Assembly: GCA_025931335.1 (NCBI GenBank)
Contig: JAICNG010000024.1
Span: 1-44,319, forward strand
Reading direction: 5' to 3'
Source of the DNA: Gemmatimonadaceae bacterium
GTDB taxonomy: Bacteria > Gemmatimonadota > Gemmatimonadetes > Gemmatimonadales > Gemmatimonadaceae
Length of the DNA stretch: 44,319 nt
Part shown: positions 18,352 to 26,422 of the stretch, in pieces
Layout: each line of letters begins with the position of its first letter
Numbering within the stretch: position 1 is the first letter of the stretch
Position numbers and translations under genes: made by a program
The notes under the pieces: model-generated
Database searches by the model: none
What the model saw: only the letters and a program-made list of their open reading frames with translations
Told to the model about the DNA's origin: nothing

Positions 18352-19373
18352 CGCGAGCTCAGCTCTCCGCGCAGGTAGCCGGCGAGCCCGGTGGCTCCCC
18401 GATGGTCGACGTTGCGGCCGGCGGCGTCGTGCGCCGCCCGCATGGCGACAGTCAAGTTATCACCGGCGAGCAGCCGCGAGAAATACGTCGCGCCCCAGAC
18501 ATCGCCGCATCCGGTGGGATCGCCGGTGGCGAGCGCGGCCGGCGCGGGGATCCGCGCCGTCCGGATGGCGCCGAGCGCGGCGCCCAGCGGCGGCTGCGGG
18601 TGGAGATCGGCGAGGCGATCGAACCCTGGCGCGGCAAAGAACACTGCGCCCTTTCCGGCCAGGGTCACGTTCAGGCACCGCACGCCATTCGCCATCGCCG
18701 TCGCGGCGAGCGCCATGGGATCGGGCGCCATCATCGACATCTCGTTCTCGTTCACCTGAATGACGTCGAAACAGCGGCACCAGGCGGCGACGTCCGGCAG
18801 CGGCTGGAGCGTCCGCAGGCCGTCCGGTTGCACGGCGAGCACGAGCGAGTGCAGGTCGGCGTAGATCGGGCCGCGAAAGTGCTGTCGCAGGAGCGTCGAG
18901 GTCTCGAGGTCGAGCTCGAAGCCGCTGATGAAGTTGACGTACAGCGCATCGAGGTTGGTGATCAGCGGCTTGAGACCCATCCAGGTCCACGGAGGCACGC
19001 CGCCCGTTAGGTGCTCGCTGCGCCGGTCCATCGTCTCGTAATGGATTTCGACGCGATTGTTGGGGTAGGGCACCTCCACGAGCGCGGCGTCGGGGGCCAT
19101 GCGCCGGAGGCCGGCGATGAACTCGCGCGCGCGCGGCGCGAGATCCTGTCCGACCTTCATGACGGGAACGATCTCCCACTCCTCGGGGAGCGCCGCGTCG
19201 AGCGCGCTCAGCGCGTAGGTGATGCCCCCCCATTCCTCCACCGGCACCTGCCGCGCGTCGCGTCCGTGAATGGTGTCCCAGACGAAGGTGCCAATGACGC
19301 CGAGGCGGCGTTGCCGCCTCGGCGTGGGGTCGAGGGGTCGAGGGGTGGCGGGATCGAGGGCGCGACCTACCAT
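18348..19373 (-). CDS. PfkB family carbohydrate/nucleoside kinase
   Basis: 341-residue ribokinase-fold kinase; the phosphorylated sugar or nucleoside is unknown. The signature ATGDPTGCGDVWGATYFSRL near residues 290-310 contains the catalytic Asp (GCGD, usually GAGD), and the N-terminal RRLGVIGTFVWDTIHG is the usual first strand. The only in-frame ATG (19373) lies in the loop of a hairpin repeat, so the first ~20 residues (LDPATPRPLDPTPRRQ part) are translated repeat; the family core begins only at about residue 23. An ATT start near residue 26 would be the alternative. The gene ends overlapping the ATPase gene. Confidence 0.85.
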   Translation of the reverse strand: MVGRALDPATPRPLDPTPRRQRRLGVIGTFVWDTIHGRDARQVPVEEWGGITYALSALDAALPEEWEIVPVMKVGQDLAPRAREFIAGLRRMAPDAALVEVPYPNNRVEIHYETMDRRSEHLTGGVPPWTWMGLKPLITNLDALYVNFISGFELDLETSTLLRQHFRGPIYADLHSLVLAVQPDGLRTLQPLPDVAAWCRCFDVIQVNENEMSMMAPDPMALAATAMANGVRCLNVTLAGKGAVFFAAPGFDRLADLHPQPPLGAALGAIRTARIPAPAALATGDPTGCGDVWGATYFSRLLAGDNLTVAMRAAHDAAGRNVDHRGATGLAGYLRGELSSR

Positions 19374-19418
19374 CCTCGTGCCCTCGATCCCTCGACCCCG
19401 CGATCCCTCGACCCCCGC
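19326..19418. repeat. 9-base-word hairpin repeat (GGGATCGAG class) containing a start codon
   Basis: The left arm (19326-19362) reads GGGGTCGAGGGGTCGAGGGG then GGGATCGAGGG; the right arm (about 19379-19418) is its complement (CCCTCGATCCCTCGACCCC and on). The loop of roughly 16 bases holds the ATG of the PfkB-type kinase (19371-19373). The right arm begins five bases after the ROK gene stop. A separate perfect stem CGAGGCGGC-GTT-GCCGCCTCG lies at 19301-19321, inside the kinase coding region. Confidence 0.9.
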
Positions 19419-19422
19419 CGTC

Positions 19423-20424
19423 TCACACTTCCCCCAGTTTCTGAGCCTTGAACGTCGCGATCGCGCCGACCACGCCCGCGGTGCCGGGGAGAATGCCGGG
19501 AACGATGCGGCACGCCTCCACGGCGGGCCGGAACGCGCGCCGCTTGACCTCGGCGCGGAGCGGCTCGAAGAGCTTGTCGCCCGCGCGCGTCACGCCGCCG
19601 GCGATCACGACCACATCCGGATTGAAGACGTTGAGCAGGTTCGCCACGCCGGTTCCGAGAAACTTCGCGGTGTCCCGCACGACCTCGAGCGCCAGCGCGT
19701 CGCCGCGATTCGCCGCGTCGTAGACGGTGGCGGCGGTGATGTCGTCGAGATCGTCTCCCACCATCTTGCGCAGGATGGAGACCTCGTCGCGGTCGAGCGC
19801 CTCACGAGCGCGCAAGGCGATGGCCGGGCCGGACGCATACGCTTCGAGACACCCGTAGTTGCCGCACTTGCAGTGGCGCCCGGTCGAGTCGATGGTCGTG
19901 TGGCCGATCTCGCCCGCCACGTCCGAGGAGCCGTGGTAGAGCTGCCCCTCGAGGATGAGCCCGCCGCCGATGCCGGTGCCAATCGTCAGCCCGACGACGT
20001 TCCGGCCGCCGCGCGCCGCCCCCCGCCACCACTCACCGACCGTCGCGCAGTTCGCGTCGTTGTCGAGCGTCGCGTCGAGGCGCACCCGGTCGGCGATGAC
20101 GTCCCGCAGCGGGAAGTCGTACCACCCGAGGTTCGGAGCGACGATCACCATTCCGCGCTCCCGGTCGAGCGGGCCCGGCGCGCCGATCCCGACACCCAGG
20201 AAGTCCTTCCGCGTCGCGTTCGACTGCTCCATGGCCTCGGCCATCGCCTGCTCCAGCATCGCCACGATTCGATCGACGACCGCCTCGGGGCCACGCTCGG
20301 AGTGCGTGGGCTCCGACCGCATGCTGATCTCCCGGCTCCCGTCCACCGGCATCGCGCCGACGACGATGTTCGTCCCGCCGAGATCGACCCCGATGATGAA
20401 CTTTTCGCGCTTCGTGCGTGCCAT
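19423..20424 (-). CDS. ROK family glucokinase
   Basis: Phosphorylates glucose (or a related hexose) with ATP in the cytoplasm. The ATG at 20424 gives 333 residues beginning MARTKREKFIIGVDLGGTNI, with the phosphate-1 motif at the expected place. Other motifs: GVGIGAPGPLDRERG, DNDANCATVGEWWRGA with the catalytic Asp, and GLTIGTGIGGGLILEG. The ROK zinc site is complete, with GEIGHTTID followed by CKCGNYGCLEAYAS carrying three cysteines plus the His. The adenosine-pocket region VVVIAGGVTRAGDKLFEPLR is also present. The zinc-site cysteine pattern supports the glucokinase-type ROK enzyme. The PfkB-type kinase follows after the hairpin. Confidence 0.93.
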   Translation of the reverse strand: MARTKREKFIIGVDLGGTNIVVGAMPVDGSREISMRSEPTHSERGPEAVVDRIVAMLEQAMAEAMEQSNATRKDFLGVGIGAPGPLDRERGMVIVAPNLGWYDFPLRDVIADRVRLDATLDNDANCATVGEWWRGAARGGRNVVGLTIGTGIGGGLILEGQLYHGSSDVAGEIGHTTIDSTGRHCKCGNYGCLEAYASGPAIALRAREALDRDEVSILRKMVGDDLDDITAATVYDAANRGDALALEVVRDTAKFLGTGVANLLNVFNPDVVVIAGGVTRAGDKLFEPLRAEVKRRAFRPAVEACRIVPGILPGTAGVVGAIATFKAQKLGEV

Positions 20425-20496
20425 GCGAGTTCGGTGAGTAGGAGTGAAGGCGTCGGTGCGCGATACGTCGAGGAACCGCAGGCGGCCGCCGCACGT

Positions 20497-20630
20497 CGCA
20501 GCGGCCACGATAAGGCTGAACGGCCGAATTACCCGAAGTGGAACGGCAAACGGCCGAATACGGCTACGGCAACAGCAAGGCCGTTCAGATTCGGGGCATT
20601 CGGCCTTTCAGTCTTTCGTGGCCACCGCGG
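20497..20630. repeat. Long imperfect palindrome (GGCCGAATT word class)
   Basis: The left arm 20497-20536 and the right arm 20590-20630 are near reverse complements: GGCCACGATAAGGCTGAACG against the block containing TTTCAGTCTTTCGTGGCC, and CGGCCGAATTACCCGAA against TTCGGGGCATTCGG. The middle holds direct copies of AACGGCCGAATACGG-like words. It lies in the 256-base gap between the glycosyltransferase stop and the ROK start; the flanking ~70 and ~50 bases show nothing else I can name. Confidence 0.85.
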
Positions 20631-20680
20631 CGTGAAGCGTTCGCGCGACGGAAAATACCTCCAACCAGCCCCCTGCCGCA

Positions 20681-21784
20681 CTAGCTCACGATCGAGGCGA
20701 GAACACGGTCGACCTCGTCGACGCCGAGCTCCCGCATGCACCGCCAGTGGCCGAGCGGACAGCGCTGCGGCCCGTGCCGGTCGCAGGGCCGACACTCGAG
20801 GGCGGGATGTCCCAGGACCCTGGACCGCGCGGCGAGCGGACCGAACCCGAAGTCGGGCACGGTCGGGCCGAAGATCGTGATCGTCGGCGTGCCCATCGCC
20901 GAGGCCATGTGCGTTGGCGAGGAGTCGTTGCTCACGAGCGCCCGTGCGCGCCCAATCAGCTCGGCCGACGCGAGCAGTGACAGCCGTCCCACCGCGCTGA
21001 CGAACCGATCGGGCGGCACCGCCGCCGCGATCGCCTCCGCGTGGCTCTGATCGTCCTTTCCACCTACGACGACCACCGTGGCCCGCGTCGCCACCCGGCT
21101 CGCCAGCTCCGGGTAATACGGCCACCGCTTCGTCGCCCACACGCTTCCGGGCGCGAGCGCGATGAACGCGCCGGACACGCCATGCTCCCGGAGAAGATCG
21201 GTCACCGCGGCCTTCTCGGCGGCGCCGGGGAAGAGTCGCGGACGGAGGCGCTCCGCCCGGGGCTCAGCCCGGCTTTCGTGCGGGAACGCGAGCAGCCACA
21301 GACGGGCGGCGTGATGCTGATTCTCCAGGTAGGGAACCCGCTTCGTGTACATCGAGCGCGCGGGAGAGGTGGCGAACCCGATTCGCTCGTGCGCACCCGC
21401 CAACACCGCCAACACCGCGCTGCGCGTGGATCCCTGCGCGAGGTACGCCACCGTGCGGTCGATGCCACTGGCGTGCTTCGCGCGCCACTGGCGGATTTCC
21501 TTCGCCATCGCCCACAACCCGGCGATGCCGCGCTGTGCGTCGCGCTTGTCGAACACGAAGACGTGACGCAGGGCGGGATTGTTCTGGAGCAGGCCCGCGG
21601 AGACGGGCGTGGTGACGACGTCCACCGGTCCGCGGGTGGCCAGCTCGGCGATCAACGGCGTCGTGAGGATGGTATCCCCGATGAACGCCGTCTGGATGAC
21701 GAGGGAATGCTGGGTGGGCCGATCCTGTGGGCGCTTGCCCCCGTCCGGGCCGGCGAAGGGCTCGGCAGGCGCGGGTAGCGCCAT
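20681..21784 (-). CDS. Glycosyltransferase family 9 (LPS heptosyltransferase-like)
   Basis: Cytoplasmic/peripheral glycosyltransferase that probably adds heptose or a similar sugar to lipopolysaccharide core. The ATG at 21784 overlaps the lepA stop by one base (TGATG) and gives 367 residues. GT9 features: the N-terminal VIQTAFIGDTILTTPLIAEL, IALAPGSVWATKRWPYYPEL (the nucleotide-sugar-binding GS..TKRWP motif), and near the C-terminus LVSNDSSPTHMASAMGTPTI followed by IFGPT. A C-terminal cluster with ECRPCDRHGPQRCPLGHWRC has four Cys, seen in some family members. Acceptor unknown. Confidence 0.9.
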   Translation of the reverse strand: MALPAPAEPFAGPDGGKRPQDRPTQHSLVIQTAFIGDTILTTPLIAELATRGPVDVVTTPVSAGLLQNNPALRHVFVFDKRDAQRGIAGLWAMAKEIRQWRAKHASGIDRTVAYLAQGSTRSAVLAVLAGAHERIGFATSPARSMYTKRVPYLENQHHAARLWLLAFPHESRAEPRAERLRPRLFPGAAEKAAVTDLLREHGVSGAFIALAPGSVWATKRWPYYPELASRVATRATVVVVGGKDDQSHAEAIAAAVPPDRFVSAVGRLSLLASAELIGRARALVSNDSSPTHMASAMGTPTITIFGPTVPDFGFGPLAARSRVLGHPALECRPCDRHGPQRCPLGHWRCMRELGVDEVDRVLASIVS

Positions 21785-23610
21785 CAGTCCACCTGGAGTA
21801 CGGCGAGAAACGCTTCCTGCGGGATCTCGACCGATCCCACCTGCTTCATGCGGCGCTTTCCCTCCTTTTGCTTCTCGAGCAGCTTCCGCTTTCGCGTGAT
21901 GTCGCCGCCGTAGCACTTCGCGAGCACGTTCTTGCGCAGCGCCTTCACCGTCGTGCGGGCGATCACCTTCGTGCCGATCGCCGCCTGAATCACCACCTCG
22001 AACAGCTGTCGCGGGATCAGCTCCTTGAGCTTGTCCGCGATCTTGCGACCCCATTCGTACGCCTTGTCGCGGTGGATGATGACGGAGAAGGCATCCACCG
22101 GGTCGCCGTTGATCAGCATGTCGAGCTTGACGAGATCACTCTCGCGGTAGTCGAGCATCTCGTAGTCGAGGCTCGCATAGCCACGGCTGATCGTCTTCAG
22201 CTTGTCGTAGAAGTCGAGGATGATCTCGGCGAGCGGGAACTCCCAGTCGAACTCGACGCGCGCGGAATCCACGTAGTGCATGTTCTTGTACACGCCGCGA
22301 CGGTCGGTGCCGAGCTGCATGATCGCGCCGATGTAGTCGGCTGGTGCGACGATGCGCGCCTTCACGTACGGCTCCTCGACGTGATCGACGACCGACCCGT
22401 GCGGCATCGTCGACGGATTCTCGAGCAGCATCATGGGGGCGTCGTTCCTGTACACGTGATACTCGACGTTCGGGACCGTCGTGACGAGATCGAGGTCGAA
22501 TTCCCGCTCCAGCCGCTCCTGCACGATCTCCATGTGGAGCAGCCCGAGAAAGCCGCATCGAAAGCCGAACCCGAGGGCGGTCGAGGTCTCCGGCTCGTAA
22601 TGCAGCGAGGCATCGTTCAGCTGAAGGCGCTCGAGCGCATCGCGGAGATCTTCGTATCGATTGGGATCGGTGGGATAGAGACCCGAGAACACCATCGACT
22701 TGATGTCCTTGTAGCCCGGCAGCGGCGCCGCGGCGCGGTGCTCGGCATCGAAGATGGTGTCGCCCACGCGGGTCTCGCGGACGGCGCGCACGTTCGCGAC
22801 GACGTAGCCCACTTCGCCCGGTCCGAGCTGGTCGGTCTGGACCGGACGGAGCTGGCGATAGCCGACCTCGATGACCTCGTACGTCGAGTCGCTGGCGCCG
22901 AATGCGATCTTCATCCCCGGCGCGATCGTGCCGTCGACGACGCGGATGCTCGGAATGGCGCCGCGATACCGGTCATAGTAGGAGTCGAAGATCAGCGCGC
23001 GCAGGGGACCGTCGGCGTTTCCGACCGGCGGCGGCACTTTGGCGACGACGCGCTCGAGCAGGGCATCAATGCCGATCCCTTCCTTGGCGCTGATGCGAAG
23101 GATCTCGTCGACGGGCGTGCCGATGAGATCGTGGATCTCCTGCGCGCGCTGATCGGGCGCCGCGCCCGGGAGATCGATCTTGTTGAGGACGGGGATGATC
23201 TCGAGCCCCGCATCGAGCGCGAGAAAGAGATTCGACAGCGTCTGGGCCTGGATGCCCTGCGAGGCATCGACGACGAGAATCGCGCCTTCGCAGGCCGCGA
23301 GGGAGCGCGAGACCTCGTAGGTGAAGTCGACGTGTCCGGGCGTGTCGATGAGGTTGAGCTCGTACGTGCGGCCGTCACGTGCATCGTAGCTCATGCGCAC
23401 GGCGTTGAGCTTGATCGTGATGCCGCGCTCCCGCTCGAGGTCGAGCGTGTCGAGCACCTGCTCCTTCATCTCGCGCGCCTCGGCCATCCCGGTCGCCTCG
23501 ATGAGGCGATCGGCGAGCGTGGATTTCCCGTGATCGATGTGCGCGACGATGCAGAAGTTGCGAATGTGCTCGAGCTTCAACGGGACTCTCGGTGTGGGCA
23601 GGGCCGGCAA
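21784..23610 (-). CDS. lepA: Elongation factor 4 (LepA), ribosome back-translocating GTPase
   Basis: Translational GTPase, about 600 residues as usual. G1 [13 protein letters not shown], the switch region [15 protein letters not shown]3 DTPGHVDF, G4 NKIDLPGA and G5 ISAKEGIG are all visible, along with the LepA-specific C-terminal domain ([20 protein letters not shown]). The listed TTG at 23610 gives 608 residues; a TTG at 23580 ([17 protein letters not shown]) fits the family start better. A TATATT hexamer at 23623-23628 on this strand sits between the start and a hairpin repeat and may be a -10 element. The glycosyltransferase gene follows with a one-base overlap. Confidence 0.96.
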   Translation of the reverse strand: MPALPTPRVPLKLEHIRNFCIVAHIDHGKSTLADRLIEATGMAEAREMKEQVLDTLDLERERGITIKLNAVRMSYDARDGRTYELNLIDTPGHVDFTYEVSRSLAACEGAILVVDASQGIQAQTLSNLFLALDAGLEIIPVLNKIDLPGAAPDQRAQEIHDLIGTPVDEILRISAKEGIGIDALLERVVAKVPPPVGNADGPLRALIFDSYYDRYRGAIPSIRVVDGTIAPGMKIAFGASDSTYEVIEVGYRQLRPVQTDQLGPGEVGYVVANVRAVRETRVGDTIFDAEHRAAAPLPGYKDIKSMVFSGLYPTDPNRYEDLRDALERLQLNDASLHYEPETSTALGFGFRCGFLGLLHMEIVQERLEREFDLDLVTTVPNVEYHVYRNDAPMMLLENPSTMPHGSVVDHVEEPYVKARIVAPADYIGAIMQLGTDRRGVYKNMHYVDSARVEFDWEFPLAEIILDFYDKLKTISRGYASLDYEMLDYRESDLVKLDMLINGDPVDAFSVIIHRDKAYEWGRKIADKLKELIPRQLFEVVIQAAIGTKVIARTTVKALRKNVLAKCYGGDITRKRKLLEKQKEGKRRMKQVGSVEIPQEAFLAVLQVD

Positions 23611-23630
23611 CCGGAATCCTGAAATATAGC

Positions 23631-23731
23631 GGGTGCTCGAGGTGCTCGATGTGCTCGAGGTGCTCGAGGGAACTCCCAGCGGTCCCCTCGAGCACCTCGA
23701 CTACCTCGACTACCTGGACTACCTGGACTAC
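23631..23731. repeat. 9-base-word hairpin repeat with diverged arm (CACCTCGAG to CTACCTGGA)
   Basis: The left arm 23631-23670 repeats GTGCTCGAG. The right arm 23686-23731 starts with the complement (CCTCGAGCACCTCGA) but its outer units have changed to CTACCTCGA and then CTACCTGGA while keeping the 9-base step. It reaches the stop codon of the upstream DUF4384-like gene (23732-23734) and ends next to the lepA leader. Confidence 0.9.
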
Positions 23732-25195
23732 CTAGTCCGTCCTCCTTCCCCCGCTGTTCGTCGGCTTCGAGGGGCGCGGTTCGGCCTTCGCCGGCGGGTC
23801 CCGCCGCGGCTCGCTCTTCGGCGTGGAGCGCGGTGCCTCGCGGCGTGGCTCGGCCCGCGGCGCCGGCGCCTCTCGCCGCGGTTCGCTCCGAGGCTCACTT
23901 CGCGGTTCGCTGCGCGGCTCCGCTCGCGGGGATTCACGCCGCGGCTCCTCGCGGCGAGGCTCCTCACGGCGCGGCTCCGCGCGAGGCTCGTCCGCGCGCG
24001 GCTCGCGACGTCCGCGGTCCTCGATGATCACGCGATCATCCGCGCGATCGTTGCGCTCTGCCTCGGCGCGAGGCTCGTCGCGTCGCGGCGCGCGAACGCC
24101 GCGTCCCAGCCCTTCGTCCCCGCCCGCGTCCTCGGCCGGCACATCGCGTCGGGGCGAACGAATCGGCGATTGCGCGCCACCACCGCGGTCTTCATCCAGC
24201 TCGGTCGCGCGTCGCCGACCACTCGTCGGTGCCTCGCGGATGTCATCACCGGGGCGCGTCACGCCGCTCCCACCCGCCGATGAGCCCGCGTCCGTACGGC
24301 GGCGGCCGCTGACGTTCACATCCTCCGCCGGCGATCCCGGACGGCGTTGATCGGTCGTGCTCTGGCGCCGGCGGTACTCCACGAGCGTGGCGTCCGACGG
24401 CCGCGACCCGCGAGGCATCTCCTTGAACTCGTAGCGCGGTTCCCGCACCCGCTCGCGCACGTACACCACGCGCCGTCCGCCGTACCGGCGGTACGGATAG
24501 TAGTACGGATCATCCCAGACGACGATCCGAAACTTCACGCACGCGTGCGAGTACGGGTTCCACACCGAATACGGGCGGTACGAGTGACAATCGTAGCAGA
24601 GGAAGCGCGGATAGCTCACGCGGCGGTCGACGTGATACTCGGCGACGTCGAACGAGTACGCCGCGCGGGAATCCTCGAGCATCAGCTCCGCGAAGTCGCG
24701 CGCCGCGATGTACGGATCGCGACGCACGCGGCCGCCCGCATAACGATAGTCCCAGTGCCGGCCACGCGAGACGCGGTCGTAGTCGAACGGCTCCCACGAC
24801 GCGATCGCGAAGATGTAGCCCATGCCGGGATAGTCGTTGATCACGAAGGACTCGTGCCCACGGCCGTACACCCGGTACGTGTGACCACCACGGACCTCGG
24901 CGTTGTCGTACGGGTCCTCGGGGAAGAGGATGTCGACGCGCCCATCGGTGTCGATCCGCACGATCGTGACGTACGCGTCCTCGTCGGTGCGGAAGTAGAC
25001 GCGGGCGCGATCGCCGCGCCGGAACAGATTGTCGCCACTCACCCAGAGCTCGACGTTGGGCGCCTCGTATCCGAGACGCACTTTGCCGAAGAACCAGGAT
25101 GGCGTGACGAAGGACGCGCGGCCCGCCGAGTCCGGAGCGGATGCCCCGGAAGCGAGACCGGCAACGAAAGCCAGAGCGTAGGCGAAGGAGCTCAT
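23732..25195 (-). CDS. Secreted DUF4384-like protein with long Arg/Glu/Pro-rich tail
   Basis: 487 residues from the ATG at 25195 (MSSFAYALAFVAGLASGASA, a signal peptide). Residues ~35-130 look like a DUF4384-type beta domain: VELWVSGDNLFRRGDRARVY, then FRTDEDAYVTIVRIDTDGRV, then DILFPEDPYDN. The middle is rich in Tyr/Arg and has two CxxC-type Cys (FLCYDCHSYRPYS) and a DDPYYYPYRRYGGRRVVYV stretch. The last ~200 residues are low-complexity, with PRREEPRREEPRR and AEPRSEPRSEPRSEP type repeats, likely disordered. The function is unknown. It lies upstream of lepA and is divergent from the DUF58 gene. Confidence 0.8.
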   Translation of the reverse strand: MSSFAYALAFVAGLASGASAPDSAGRASFVTPSWFFGKVRLGYEAPNVELWVSGDNLFRRGDRARVYFRTDEDAYVTIVRIDTDGRVDILFPEDPYDNAEVRGGHTYRVYGRGHESFVINDYPGMGYIFAIASWEPFDYDRVSRGRHWDYRYAGGRVRRDPYIAARDFAELMLEDSRAAYSFDVAEYHVDRRVSYPRFLCYDCHSYRPYSVWNPYSHACVKFRIVVWDDPYYYPYRRYGGRRVVYVRERVREPRYEFKEMPRGSRPSDATLVEYRRRQSTTDQRRPGSPAEDVNVSGRRRTDAGSSAGGSGVTRPGDDIREAPTSGRRRATELDEDRGGGAQSPIRSPRRDVPAEDAGGDEGLGRGVRAPRRDEPRAEAERNDRADDRVIIEDRGRREPRADEPRAEPRREEPRREEPRRESPRAEPRSEPRSEPRSEPRREAPAPRAEPRREAPRSTPKSEPRRDPPAKAEPRPSKPTNSGGRRTD

Positions 25196-25289
25196 CGTTG
25201 AGTTCCTGCTAGAGTGAACGACCGGCGCCTGCACTGCGCGCCTGCACGGAGCATATTGGCACGCGCCATGCCCCGCCACCGCAACCGCT

Positions 25290-25301
25290 AACACGCGTGT
25301 T
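25290..25301. promoter_or_regulatory. 12-base perfect palindrome in divergent region
   Basis: AACACGCGTGTT is its own reverse complement and lies in the 315-base gap between the divergent DUF4384-like and DUF58 genes, 95 bases upstream of the former. A second dyad GTCAC-N6-GTGAC is at 25345-25360. Either could be an operator, but the sequence gives no proof. The rest of the gap apart from the hairpin at 25391-25487 shows no clear promoter hexamers. Confidence 0.3.
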
Positions 25302-25390
25302 CACAATGTCTTACACTGCCAATGGCTCACTCGTTCCACCGACTGTCACATCGAGGTGACGCCCGACACACTGGCATCGGGGACAACCCC

Positions 25391-25487
25391 GAAAGGGGTC
25401 GACGGGATCGAGGGGATCAAGGGATCGAGGGGCGCGCGCCCCTCGATCCCTTTGCTCCCGTTGATCCCTTCGATCCCCTCGCTCTTC
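25391..25487. repeat. 9-base-word hairpin repeat (GGGATCGAG class)
   Basis: The left arm 25391-25436 (GGGGTCGACGGGATCGAGGG, then GATCAAGGGATCGAGGGG) and the right arm 25437-25487 (CCCCTCGATCCC, TTGATCCCTTCGATCCCC) meet with almost no loop at a GCGCGCGC centre. It ends 24 bases before the DUF58 start codon. Confidence 0.9.
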
Positions 25488-25510
25488 GCGTTAGCCTTCA
25501 GTCACCGTCG

Positions 25511-26422
25511 ATGACCACCTCCGCCCACAAGCGCGCCGACCTTCTCGATCCCGCCATGCTGGCGGCGCTGGGGCGCATCGAGCTCGTGGCGCGCTGGGTG
25601 GTCGATGGGTTCATCTCGGGACTCCACCGGTCACCTCGCAAAGGATTCTCGGTGGAGTTCGCCGAGCATCGACCCTACCAACCCGGTGATGATCTTCGCT
25701 ACGTGGATTGGCGCATCGCCGCACGCATCGACCGGTGGGTCGTCAAGCAGTACGAGGAGGAAACGAATCTCCGCGCGACCATCGTGCTGGACGTCAGCGC
25801 GTCGATGGCGTGGACGGGCGATCCCGCTCGCCTCACGAAGCTCGCGTACGCCGAACGGCTCGTCGCCGCCGTGGCGCTGCTCCTGCTGCGGCAGCGCGAC
25901 TCGGTGGGATTGGTGCGGTTCGACGACAAGGTGCGCACCGTCATCCCGCCGAAGATGCGATCGGGGCAGTGGCGCCGGCTGGTTGCGGCCCTCGATGACC
26001 GGGGCGCCGGAAAGGCGTCGTACGCAGCCGGCGCTCTGGAGCGCGCGGCGCGCGTCGTGCCCCGGCGCGGGATGATCCTGCTCGTGTCTGATCTTCTCGT
26101 GGAAGGGGACGAAGTGGTGCGCGCCGTGCGCTCACTTCGTGGCGCGGGGCATCACGTCACCGTGCTCCACGTCCTCGATCCGGCCGAGCGGGAGCTGCCG
26201 TTCGCCAGCGATGCGATCTTCGTCGACCCGGAGTCGGGCAGCGAGGTGACGGCCACGGTCGCCGACGTCAGGCCCGCCTATCGAGCGACGGTGCTCGCGG
26301 CGATCGCCGAGTGGCGCGCGGCGCTGTCGGCGGTGGGGGCATCGTACGAGGTCGTCATGACGAACGAGCCGTTCGGCATTCCCCTGCGACGCGCGTTCGC
26401 GATCCGCCAGCGGCTGCCCTGA
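25511..26422 (+). CDS. DUF58 domain protein with von Willebrand A-like fold
   Basis: 303 residues from the ATG at 25511; the longer frame upstream only reads through the hairpin. The DUF58 signature YQPGDDLRYVDWRIAARIDR lies near residues 55-74, followed by ATIVLDVSASMAW with an intact MIDAS DxSxS site. The remainder follows a VWA-like strand/helix pattern (GMILLVSDLLVEGDEVVRAV). Such proteins normally partner a MoxR AAA ATPase and BatA/BatB membrane proteins. The BatA-like gene starts immediately at the next base; no MoxR gene is in the window. Cytoplasmic or membrane-associated; client unknown. Confidence 0.9.
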   Translation: MTTSAHKRADLLDPAMLAALGRIELVARWVVDGFISGLHRSPRKGFSVEFAEHRPYQPGDDLRYVDWRIAARIDRWVVKQYEEETNLRATIVLDVSASMAWTGDPARLTKLAYAERLVAAVALLLLRQRDSVGLVRFDDKVRTVIPPKMRSGQWRRLVAALDDRGAGKASYAAGALERAARVVPRRGMILLVSDLLVEGDEVVRAVRSLRGAGHHVTVLHVLDPAERELPFASDAIFVDPESGSEVTATVADVRPAYRATVLAAIAEWRAALSAVGASYEVVMTNEPFGIPLRRAFAIRQRLP

